Positions 1 to 5,097 of a stretch of 5,829 bases of DNA are shown here, one piece after another. The notes beneath the pieces are model-generated. The model had not been told where the DNA came from. It ran no database searches and saw only the letters and a list, made by a program, of their open reading frames with translations. The stretch spans positions 1-5,829 of the forward strand of contig CADBLW010000315.1 in NCBI GenBank assembly GCA_902795625.1. The letters run 5' to 3'. Numbering within the stretch: the first letter of the stretch is position 1; the number at the start of each line of letters is the position of its first letter. The translations under genes were made by a program, and so were the position numbers. Source of the DNA: an uncultured Lachnospiraceae bacterium. Its GTDB lineage: Bacteria; Bacillota; Clostridia; Lachnospirales; Lachnospiraceae.

Positions 1-1322
1 GCCACGGAACCGGCCTCCTTCGACTTGGAATAGTGCTCGTCGTAGCCCATGAAAATGATGTAGTCAACGAACTCGCTCTGTTCATCCAGGCGGTAGTACG
101 CGTTCAACTGGTTCGGATAATAGTTGTCCGTGGAGATCGTGAGACCTTTCTCCTTGCAGGCGAGATACAGCTCGCGAAGGAACTGCAGGAAATGAGGTGC
201 CGACTCCTTCGTGATGTACTCAAAGTCAATATTGATGCCGTCAGCGCCGACACGCGTCACTTCGCTGACAAGATTGTTGATCAGCCTCTCGCGGGACTCC
301 GTGTGCGAGAGCACATCCAGGCCCTTGACATCCTTCGCAAAATCATCTGCCAGAGCCCATACCTTCATGCCGGCCGCGTGAGCCGCCTTGACATAGGCTT
401 CGCTGGCAAGGGATGTGATATTTCCGTCCGTGTCGGCAAATGCGAACCATGTCGGGGAGATTACATTCAACCCCTTCGTATCCTTGACCGCCGCCTTGAA
501 ATCAGCCTCGCTGATCTCAGCGCCGACCTGATGCCAAACCATGCAGACCTTTCCGTCAAGCCCGTGGCGCTCGTAAGCGACGCCCTTCGTCGGAACGGAT
601 ACCGTGGAGTATGCGTAGGTCGTCGTCTCCATATTGCTGACGTAACCCCAGCGTCCGTCCTCGGTCATGACCTTCGACCAGACATTGCCGGAGAGATCCT
701 CCGCCAGATACAGGACCGTGCCCTTCGTAAGCTCCGCAACGATGGGATGCGTCTCATCGCGTCCCTCGCGCATGATGGTGCCTTCCTCGGCCTTGACCGA
801 TGCGCGGTAGATCTGCTTGCCGGCCGTCATGATGGAAACCCGGTTGGGCTCTTCGGACTCGGTCACGTTCATGCGGCCGTACTGCTGCAGGATATCCGTG
901 CACACATACACTTCACCGCTGTCGGTGATGACCATAGGCGCCGAGCTTGTCTTCTCCGCGTCGTTCTCCTTGTAACTGTTCTCATTGGCCCGGAAGATCA
1001 ACCGCGTCGAAGCGTTCGTCACGAACATCTGCTTCTCGTTGTCATTCCAGTAAAAACGGCTGTCGAGCTCGCTGGCAAGCGTGATCGGCACGTACTTCTT
1101 TCCGTTGCTCACCAGACCCTTGCTCTCACTCAGTCTCGCGTTGACCATCAACATGACGTCATTCGCGCCGAGTTCGTAAAATGAGTTCAAATCCGATTTC
1201 TCCGTGGAAGGAGCCTTCGGCTTCGGATCCGTTTTGTTTGTTTCGTTCTCATCCCCACATCCGGCCAGCAAACACGCCGCAACAACAGCAATGATGGCCG
1301 CGATCAAACTCTTCTTGCTCAT
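1..1322 (-). CDS. Secreted GH18-family glycosidase lipoprotein with SH3 domain (3' end outside window)
   Basis: The first 440 residues are present and the gene continues past the window edge. Residues 1-22 form a lipoprotein signal: a KK-containing start, a hydrophobic core and lipobox L19-A-G-C22, so the mature protein should be anchored outside the membrane. After a polar linker, residues about 53-155 resemble a copper-amine-oxidase N-terminal-like domain (MLMVNARL, KKYVPI, FYWNDNEKQMFVTN). Residues about 172-230 look like a bacterial SH3 domain (EGTIMREG to WGYVSN). A GH18 domain starts near 245; DGINIDFE (361-368) is the catalytic motif with E368 as likely acid, and MGYDEH (425-430) is a later GH18 motif. 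This architecture resembles the SleL/YaaH/YdhD class of cell-wall N-acetylglucosaminidases, so peptidoglycan is the likeliest substrate (inference). The start is chosen because it begins the signal peptide and has GGGAGG at 1328-1333. It is divergent from mecA. Exact substrate and full length are unknown. Confidence 0.88.
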   Translation of the reverse strand, partial: MSKKSLIAAIIAVVAACLLAGCGDENETNKTDPKPKAPSTEKSDLNSFYELGANDVMLMVNARLSESKGLVSNGKKYVPITLASELDSRFYWNDNEKQMFVTNASTRLIFRANENSYKENDAEKTSSAPMVITDSGEVYVCTDILQQYGRMNVTESEEPNRVSIMTAGKQIYRASVKAEEGTIMREGRDETHPIVAELTKGTVLYLAEDLSGNVWSKVMTEDGRWGYVSNMETTTYAYSTVSVPTKGVAYERHGLDGKVCMVWHQVGAEISEADFKAAVKDTKGLNVISPTWFAFADTDGNITSLASEAYVKAAHAAGMKVWALADDFAKDVKGLDVLSHTESRERLINNLVSEVTRVGADGINIDFEYITKESAPHFLQFLRELYLACKEKGLTISTDNYYPNQLNAYYRLDEQSEFVDYIIFMGYDEHYSKSKEAGSV

Positions 1323-1431
1323 GGAATCCTCCCGATCCTCAAGAATGCAGCCTCCGCCCCCGATGCCGCCGCCTGCCGCATGGCAGACAAAACCGTCCGG
1401 CACCGCCCGGTCAAAAGCCTTCGCAGCGACC

Positions 1432-1440
1432 ATTGTACCA
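1432..1440 (-). promoter_or_regulatory. Possible extended -10 promoter for the GH18 lipoprotein gene
   Basis: Read on the minus strand this is TGGTACAAT, an extended -10 element (TGn followed by TACAAT). The -35 position 17 bases upstream (TTTCTT) is poor, which an extended -10 can compensate for. It would give a GC-rich leader of about 100 bases ahead of the start codon. No better promoter is visible closer to the gene. Confidence 0.45.
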
Positions 1441-1781
1441 CAAAAAACGCGGAAAAGAAACCCCGCTTTGCATTTCTGTGTTTCGCGCGTCCGATTCTTT
1501 GCCCGGCAGGGTTCCATCCGCTGTTATTCGCCCGGAAAAACGCACGCCCGATCCGACGTCGGAGAAACCTGCGCACAATCCCTCCGACCGGCCGGACACA
1601 GTCCGTCCGCATCTCCGTTCTCTTGTTTCATCTGTCGTTCCGCCGGCTCACAAAGCCGCCCGGTGCACTTGTTAATTTCGAACAGGGGCAACACCGTGAT
1701 ATGTCCGCATTCCCTCTCCGACCGACGGCTTCGTTCCGCCCGAACGTTGCGACATCCGATGAAAAAAGCATAGCAGAATGC

Positions 1782-1835
1782 GTCGGAAAATACTATCGGC
1801 ATCCTCTCCAAACATCCGGTTTCGTATTTTACGAC
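1782..1835. repeat. 12-base inverted repeat with nested second stem
   Basis: Arms GTCGGAAAATAC (1782-1793) and GTATTTTACGAC (1824-1835) pair at 11 of 12 positions with a single G/A mismatch. The 30-base spacer contains a second possible stem, ATCGG (1795-1799) with CCGGT (1816-1820), one pair being a wobble. Read on the minus strand, the structure is followed by a weak GCAT/ATGC hairpin and six T residues (plus-strand A run at 1762-1767), which could end a short transcript. No clear promoter for such an RNA was found, and the function is unknown. Confidence 0.45.
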
Positions 1836-1895
1836 ATCAGCCGCAAATTACTTGCTTTCCGATCTGTCGATATACATTTTTCACAATTTCGGTGA

Positions 1896-1924
1896 TTGAC
1901 TTTCGTGCACATTTCTCTTATACT
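1896..1924 (+). promoter_or_regulatory. Sigma-A-type promoter of mecA
   Basis: TTGACT (1896-1901) and TATACT (1919-1924) are separated by exactly 17 bases, each differing from consensus at one position. Transcription should begin near 1931, giving a leader of about 67 bases before the mecA start. A short TCAC/GTGA inverted repeat (1881-1884 and 1892-1895) lies just upstream of the -35 box but is too short to call an operator. Confidence 0.85.
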
Positions 1925-1939
1925 CAAGCCGTGTTACAG

Positions 1940-1982
1940 AGTACCGCAGAAGATACTAAGTACCACGGAAAGTACTACAGAA
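1940..1982 (+). repeat. Three imperfect 12-base AGTAC direct repeats in the mecA leader
   Basis: Three copies follow AGTAC(C/T)(G/A)C(A/G)GAA: AGTACCGCAGAA at 1940-1951, AGTACCACGGAA at 1959-1970 and AGTACTACAGAA at 1971-1982. The first two are separated by 7 bases and the last two abut. They lie between the predicted transcription start and the ribosome binding site. AGTAC at 1959-1963 can also pair with GTACT at 1972-1976 to form a small hairpin. They could be protein-binding half-sites in DNA, an RNA element or a local duplication. They do not match the CtsR heptad repeat that controls many clp genes. Confidence 0.6.
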
Positions 1983-1988
1983 AGGAGG
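1983..1988 (+). promoter_or_regulatory. mecA ribosome binding site (fixes the start)
   Basis: AGGAGG lies nine bases before the ATG at 1998. It settles the start against a longer in-frame frame opening at 1896, which would begin on the promoter's own -35 box. Confidence 0.9.
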
Positions 1989-1997
1989 TCCGGGTAT

Positions 1998-2813
1998 ATG
2001 GAAATGGAATTGCTGGAAAACGGTGCGATCCGCTGCATCGTCGGCCAATCCGACCTTGAAAAGCACAATCTCACAATGCTCGATTTCGTGATCCACCCCG
2101 AGTCCTCCCGTTCCATGCTGCAGGAGTTCATCAACCTCGCGCGCATCCGCTACGGGTTCTGCCCCGCGGGCAACACGCTGATCGAAGCGGTGCCGCTTGC
2201 CAAGGACCGCCTGGTCCTGACATTTTCCAACGGACAGCCGCCGTTCTTCTCGGATCTTCTGAAGGACGCGGACCTTCCCGACACGGACGATGAGGAATGC
2301 GACGACGATGCGGAATGCCGCCACACGGACGATCCCGCATCCTTCTCCGACGATCTGCCCGAGGAGTTCTTCACAAAGGCAGGCCGCAAGGGAGCTTCGT
2401 CCAAGAGGGCGCGGCGCTATTCCGGCAGAGAGCCTGAGATTTACCGCAACACCCGCCTGCTGATGAGCTGCAACGATATTCTCGACGCGGACAATTCCGA
2501 GCCTGCCGCACCCGCGACAGCGGAGAACGAGGAAGTGGTCATCTGCTTCCGCAAGCTCGACAACCTGATGTCCTTCGCCGACATCACCTCGCAGCTGCAG
2601 CTTTCGAGCACCCTGTTCTACGGCGCGATCGACCGCTGCTACGTGCTTCGCCTTGATCCCGAGCACAGCGATCCGAAGGATCTTCGCTACGCAGGCAATC
2701 TTGCCGACGAGTACGGCACGAGAATTTTCGACTATTCGCTCTCGTACTACCGTGAATATTTCAGCTGCATCGCCGAGGACGACGCTCTCGAGAAGCTTCG
2801 CTCGGTGCGATGA
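1998..2813 (+). CDS. mecA: MecA-family adaptor protein for ClpC
   Basis: This 271-residue protein has the two-domain plan of MecA, the Firmicutes adaptor that presents substrates to the ClpC unfoldase and in Bacillus restrains competence by degrading ComK. The N-terminal domain (residues 1-85) begins MEMELLENGAIRCIV and would bind substrate. The linker is notable: residues 89-122 are very acidic (DTDDEECDDDAEC) and 130-141 are basic (RKGASSKRARR). The C-terminal domain (about 178-268) has the MecA pattern EEVVICFRKLDNLMSFA followed by a YVLRL strand and YAGNLADEYG, and would bind ClpC. It has its own promoter and a terminator 24 bases past the stop, so it is probably monocistronic. The name refers to the adaptor, not the penicillin-binding protein. 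Family membership is well supported; the actual targets in this organism are unknown. Confidence 0.88.
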   Translation: MEMELLENGAIRCIVGQSDLEKHNLTMLDFVIHPESSRSMLQEFINLARIRYGFCPAGNTLIEAVPLAKDRLVLTFSNGQPPFFSDLLKDADLPDTDDEECDDDAECRHTDDPASFSDDLPEEFFTKAGRKGASSKRARRYSGREPEIYRNTRLLMSCNDILDADNSEPAAPATAENEEVVICFRKLDNLMSFADITSQLQLSSTLFYGAIDRCYVLRLDPEHSDPKDLRYAGNLADEYGTRIFDYSLSYYREYFSCIAEDDALEKLRSVR

Positions 2814-2836
2814 CAACAGAATAATACAGCAAAGAA

Positions 2837-2876
2837 AATGAGGATCTTCCACCGGGAAGGTCCTCATTCTTGTTTT
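2837..2876. terminator. Bidirectional intrinsic terminator between mecA and the DUF1858 gene
   Basis: AATGAGGATCTTCC (2837-2850) pairs over 14 positions, one a G-T wobble, with GGAAGGTCCTCATT (2855-2868) around an ACCG loop. On the plus strand a CTTGTTTT tail follows; on the minus strand the stem runs into TTCTTTG. It therefore should stop mecA transcripts and also those of the convergent small gene at 2937-3140. Confidence 0.9.
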
Positions 2877-2936
2877 ACCGTTTCACTGATGATCATCCTG
2901 CAGCCATTTTTACTGTTCTACAGGAGTAGAATTCCG

Positions 2937-3140
2937 TCAGGCCTTGGAAGAGAAGTAGGTGTTGATCTCTTCTACGAGCATGTCAACATCGATGCCGTGA
3001 ACCATGCATGCCTGCTCCAGAGTCTCGCCCTGTGCGGACGGGCAACCTACGCAATGCATACCTGCGCCCATCAAAATCGGGGCAACTTCGATATCCGCGC
3101 GGAGAATCTCTCCGATCTTCATGTCCTTGTTAACGATCAT
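2937..3140 (-). CDS. DUF1858 small CxxC protein (hybrid-cluster-protein-associated disulfide domain type)
   Basis: This 67-residue protein fits the DUF1858 family, also described as the redox disulfide domain associated with hybrid cluster (prismane) proteins. Visible signs are the MIVNKDMKIGEIL start, the IAPILMGAGMHC-like segment (VAPILMGAGMHCVGCP at 19-34) with C30 and C33 as a CxxC pair, and LEQACMVHGID (41-51) with a third cysteine at C45. It has no signal peptide or membrane segment and should be cytosolic. Members often occur free-standing or joined to Fe-S or redox enzymes; a biochemical role is not established, so none is asserted. The start has AGGAGGT at 3148-3154, seven bases upstream. 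It is transcribed from a perfect consensus promoter back to back with the ferredoxin promoter, which suggests a shared redox or Fe-S context (inference). A strong terminator is shared with convergent mecA. Confidence 0.88.
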   Translation of the reverse strand: MIVNKDMKIGEILRADIEVAPILMGAGMHCVGCPSAQGETLEQACMVHGIDVDMLVEEINTYFSSKA

Positions 3141-3168
3141 GTGTATTACCTCCTGACTGTGAACGTTC

Positions 3169-3183
3169 GCGGCCTTTCGCCGC
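3169..3183 (-). promoter_or_regulatory. 5'-end hairpin of the DUF1858 transcript
   Basis: On the minus strand GCGGC and GCCGC form a five-pair stem around GAAAG. It begins almost exactly at the predicted transcription start (near 3184), so it would sit at the mRNA 5' end. Such hairpins can protect small, highly expressed messages from 5'-dependent decay; that role is inference. Confidence 0.5.
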
Positions 3184-3190
3184 CACGGTG

Positions 3191-3219
3191 ATTATAGACG
3201 ATTCTTTTCCCGCTGTCAA
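3191..3219 (-). promoter_or_regulatory. Perfect consensus sigma-A promoter of the DUF1858 gene
   Basis: On the minus strand TTGACA (3214-3219) and TATAAT (3191-3196) match consensus at all 12 positions with an ideal 17-base spacer. The start site would be near 3184, giving a leader of about 44 bases. Such a match implies strong expression unless repressed. Confidence 0.93.
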
Positions 3220-3269
3220 TCACGGCTGAGCAAAAGTTCAATATTATTTACTAATTTTTCAAAAATCGC

Positions 3270-3298
3270 TTGCATTCCGCGAACAAATACAGTACACT
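3270..3298 (+). promoter_or_regulatory. Sigma-A-type promoter of the ferredoxin gene
   Basis: TTGCAT (3270-3275) and TACACT (3293-3298) are 17 bases apart. The upstream flank (3239-3266) is A+T-rich with T and A runs, unlike the surrounding GC-rich DNA, and may act as an UP element for this promoter, its divergent partner or both. Transcription should begin near 3305. Confidence 0.82.
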
Positions 3299-3301
3299 GT
3301 A
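3288..3301 (+). promoter_or_regulatory. Candidate operator: inverted repeat covering the ferredoxin -10 box
   Basis: TACAGT (3288-3293) and ACTGTA (3296-3301) are perfect six-base inverted arms separated by AC. The -10 box lies entirely inside it, so a bound protein would block the promoter. I do not recognise the site: it differs from the Rex, PerR and CopY consensus sites. It could also be chance. Confidence 0.4.
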
Positions 3302-3306
3302 GGCAG

Positions 3307-3324
3307 TGAGCCGAGCGTGGCTCA
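3307..3324 (+). promoter_or_regulatory. 5'-end hairpin of the ferredoxin transcript
   Basis: TGAGCC (3307-3312) and GGCTCA (3319-3324) form a six-pair stem with a GAGCGT loop. It lies within a few bases of the predicted start site and upstream of the ribosome binding site at 3336-3341. It mirrors the hairpin on the divergent transcript and may stabilise a short abundant mRNA (inference). Confidence 0.5.
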
Positions 3325-3350
3325 TGAGTTCTGACAGGAGGATTTTATCA

Positions 3351-3521
3351 ATGGCATTTGTTATCAATGACGGTTGTGTTAAGTGCGGTGCTTGCGCAGG
3401 CGAGTGCCCCGTTGGAGCGATCACCGAGGGTGAAGACAAGTACGAGATCGATCAGGATGCTTGCCTCGGCTGCGGCACCTGTGCTGCTACCTGCCCTACC
3501 GGTTCCATCGTAGAGGAGTAA
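3351..3521 (+). CDS. Clostridial-type 2[4Fe-4S] ferredoxin
   Basis: This 56-residue protein is a classic low-potential bacterial ferredoxin, carrying single electrons between cytosolic enzymes such as pyruvate:ferredoxin oxidoreductase and hydrogenase in anaerobes. Two internal repeats each show CxxCxxCxxxCP: C9, C12, C15, C19 and C38, C41, C44, C48, enough for two [4Fe-4S] clusters, with each set's fourth cysteine ligating the other cluster as in the family. Length matches the roughly 55-residue clostridial proteins and it ends in acidic VEE. The start MAFVIND is set by AGGAGG at 3336-3341, nine bases upstream; an in-frame extension to 3306 lacks a ribosome binding site and would cover the 5' hairpin. 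It has its own promoter and terminator, so it is monocistronic, and it is divergent from the DUF1858 gene. Physiological partners cannot be told from the window. Confidence 0.96.
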   Translation: MAFVINDGCVKCGACAGECPVGAITEGEDKYEIDQDACLGCGTCAATCPTGSIVEE

Positions 3522-3546
3522 TTTACAAAACCGACTAAATCACTGA

Positions 3547-3595
3547 AAGCGCGGACACCCGAAAGGATGTCCGCGCTTCTTACGTTCTTATCATT
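3547..3595 (+). terminator. Intrinsic terminator of the ferredoxin gene
   Basis: AAGCGCGGACA (3547-3557) pairs over 11 positions with TGTCCGCGCTT (3568-3578); after a C/A mismatch, CC and GG close a GAAA tetraloop. An interrupted T-rich tail follows, ending in TTTTT at 3593-3597. As dnaB converges on this point, the hairpin may also stop the minus-strand operon, though the minus-strand tail (TTTCAGTGATTT) is weak. Confidence 0.85.
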
Positions 3596-3621
3596 TTTCG
3601 TCTGAGCCTGTGCTCTTCATC

Positions 3622-3648
3622 AGGCTTCCGTCACGAGCCTTACCGTCA
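3622..3648 (-). repeat. Short tandem duplication of the dnaB stop-codon region
   Basis: On the minus strand TGACGGTAAGGCT (3636-3648) begins with the dnaB stop codon. Two bases later comes TGACGGAAGCCT (3622-3633), a near copy differing by one base and a one-base gap. The first copy holds the real TGA; the second is untranslated. Its arms also contribute to an AGCCTG/CAGGCT hairpin (3605-3610 with 3621-3626). Confidence 0.5.
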
Positions 3649-5001
3649 CTGGTTCTGTCCGCGGTTGCCCTCAAGGTTGGCGAACTTCGTCTGCTCGCCG
3701 ATCCACGCAAGCTTTACCGTTCCGGTAGAACCGTTTCTCTGCTTGCCGATGATCACCTCGGTGATGCCGGGCTCCTTGCATTTTTCTTTCGTATAATACT
3801 CGTCGCGGTACAGGAAAATAACGATATCGGCATCCTGCTCGATGGCGCCGGATTCACGAAGGTCTGACAGCACCGGGCGCTTGTCGTCACGGCTGTCCGG
3901 CTGACGCGAGAGCTGCGACAGCGCGATGACCGGGCAGTTCAGCTCACGGGCAAGAGCCTTCAGGGAACGGCTGATCTCCGAGACCTCGTTCTGACGGGAC
4001 TCGCTGCGCTTTCCGCCCTTTGACTCCATCAGCTGCAGGTAGTCGATCATCACAAGCTGAAGGTTGTGCTCCAGCTGCAGCTTACGGCACTGGGAACGCA
4101 CTTCCTGAACCGAAACCGCAGGCGTGTCAAAGATATACAGCGGCGCCTCGCCGACTCGGCGGGCGGCCATCATCATCTCTTCCCAGTCGTGATCCTCGAG
4201 CTTACCGGTACGGATCTTCTGAAGGTTCACACCGGAATCAAGCGACAGAATACGGTTGACCAGCTGTACGCGGCTCATTTCGAGACTGAATATCGCGGTT
4301 GGCACATGCTTGCGCACGGCGATATTTTCCGCGAGATTCAGGGCAAATGCGGTCTTTCCCATGGAGGGACGCGCCGCGATCAGGATCAGGTCCGACGGCT
4401 GCAGACCGGCCGTGCGGTAGTCCAGGTCGAAAAATCCTGTGGGGATACCCGTCGTCTGTCCGCCGCTCTTGGCTGCCTTCTCAATGCTGTTCAAAGCCTC
4501 GACAACGACACTGCTGATGGGCGTTGTCTCCGTCGCCTGTCTCTCCTGGAAGAGACGGAACATCTGCTCCTCCGCGTGTCCGAACAGCTCGTCCACGGGC
4601 TCCTCTTCCTTGTAGCATTCCGCCGCGAGCTTGTCGCTCATGCGGATGAAACGGCGCAGGCGGGATTTGTCGCGCACGATGGCGGCGTAATCCGCGGTGT
4701 TGGCCGAGGTAGGTACTCCGTTCATAAGTTCCAGCATATACTCGGGCGAGCACTGGGCGTCCGGCACATGTCTCGCGCGCATGCGCTCCCCCACCGTCAC
4801 CTCATCGGTCTCCAGACCCTGCTGGTTCATCTCTACAAGCACGTCAAAGTAGATACCGAGCGTGCTGTCATAAAAATCTTCACCTGTTATAACCCCGGTG
4901 ACGATGCCGATCGCTTCCTTGTCCAACAGCATGGACCCGATGACCGACCGCTCCGCCTCGAGGTTGTGAGGCATGCCTTTGCGGCTAACCGCTTCTTCCA
5001 T
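3646..5001 (-). CDS. dnaB: Replicative DNA helicase DnaB
   Basis: This is the hexameric 5'-3' helicase that unwinds the replication fork and recruits primase; the Bacillus name is dnaC. The 451 residues match the usual length and there is no intein. The N-terminal primase-binding helical domain (about 10-115) starts PHNLEAERSVIGSMLLD. After a linker, the RecA-like motor begins near TGIPTGFFDLD (184-194). Walker A is ARPSMGKT (210-217, K216), with A where most members have G. SLEMS at 239-243 carries the likely catalytic E241, Walker B is VMIDYLQL (317-324, D320), LSQLSR lies at 361-366, and GKQRNGSTG (419-427) carries the C-terminal basic finger. The start has a modest GGAG (5011-5014), nine bases upstream. 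It is the last gene after gdpP and rplI, an 84-base gap from rplI, with no promoter evident in that gap, so co-transcription is likely. Confidence 0.98.
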   Translation of the reverse strand: MEEAVSRKGMPHNLEAERSVIGSMLLDKEAIGIVTGVITGEDFYDSTLGIYFDVLVEMNQQGLETDEVTVGERMRARHVPDAQCSPEYMLELMNGVPTSANTADYAAIVRDKSRLRRFIRMSDKLAAECYKEEEPVDELFGHAEEQMFRLFQERQATETTPISSVVVEALNSIEKAAKSGGQTTGIPTGFFDLDYRTAGLQPSDLILIAARPSMGKTAFALNLAENIAVRKHVPTAIFSLEMSRVQLVNRILSLDSGVNLQKIRTGKLEDHDWEEMMMAARRVGEAPLYIFDTPAVSVQEVRSQCRKLQLEHNLQLVMIDYLQLMESKGGKRSESRQNEVSEISRSLKALARELNCPVIALSQLSRQPDSRDDKRPVLSDLRESGAIEQDADIVIFLYRDEYYTKEKCKEPGITEVIIGKQRNGSTGTVKLAWIGEQTKFANLEGNRGQNQ

Positions 5002-5053
5002 TCAAATACACTCCGTAAAATGTTAACCCTCTTACTCCGGCCGGGAACACCGC

Positions 5054-5097
5054 CTGCTTCGGTCAGTGAACGCCGACTGCTCCGGTCAGCGTACGCC
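5054..5097 (-). repeat. Imperfect 21-base tandem duplication of the rplI 3' end
   Basis: Segments 5054-5074 and 5077-5097 match at 18 of 21 positions, separated by two bases. The copy nearer rplI spans its last codons and stop (GGCGTACGCTGA on the minus strand); the downstream copy keeps the pattern as GGCGTTCACTGA in the untranslated gap before dnaB. It looks like a small duplication or strand-slippage product. The core word, TGAC(C/G)G(A/G)AGC, also appears at the dnaB stop region. Confidence 0.75.

Larger units (their letters stand above)
1323..1997. other. 675-base intergenic region between divergent GH18 gene and mecA
   Basis: I see no convincing gene here. Open frames on both strands lack recognisable domains, have arginine- and serine-rich shadow-like composition and lack good ribosome binding sites. 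On the GH18 side (1323-1440) lie its ribosome binding site, a GC-rich leader with a small hairpin (CTGCC 1373-1377 / GGCAG 1382-1386) and a possible extended -10 promoter. The middle (about 1440-1780) holds a 12-base palindrome, TCCGACGTCGGA, at 1552-1563 and several TCCGA words but nothing I can name. An inverted repeat occupies 1782-1835. The mecA promoter and leader fill 1896-1997. A small RNA is possible but not shown. Confidence 0.7.

Noticed and set aside
33..1184. A 383-codon open frame antisense to the GH18 gene
   Set aside because: The minus-strand frame has a signal peptide, lipobox and GH18 motifs; the antisense frame shows no family features and no ribosome binding site.
1396..1424. 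Minus-strand TTGACC and TTTGTC spaced 17 bases as a promoter for the GH18 gene
   Set aside because: The -10 candidate is poor and the extended -10 at 1432-1440 is a better match.
1380..1895. A 171-codon plus-strand open frame in the GH18-mecA gap, and minus-strand frames at 1524-1811 and 1319-1612
   Set aside because: They overlap one another in different frames, lack ribosome binding sites and show no recognisable sequence; the region is better read as regulatory or unexplained.
1940..1982. The mecA leader repeats as a CtsR operator
   Set aside because: CtsR recognises tandem GGTCAAA-type heptads, which the AGTAC repeats do not match.
1956..2867. A 303-codon open frame antisense to mecA
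   Set aside because: It runs through the terminator and the mecA promoter leader, and it mirrors a clear MecA protein.
2916..2931. TTCTAC/GTAGAA hairpin just after the DUF1858 stop as a terminator
   Set aside because: The stem is only six mostly A-T pairs with no T run after it on the minus strand; the strong bidirectional hairpin at 2837-2868 does the job.
3161..3168. GAACGTTC as a LexA (SOS) box in the DUF1858 leader
   Set aside because: The Gram-positive LexA site needs GAAC and GTTC separated by four bases; here they abut, and the site lies downstream of the start.
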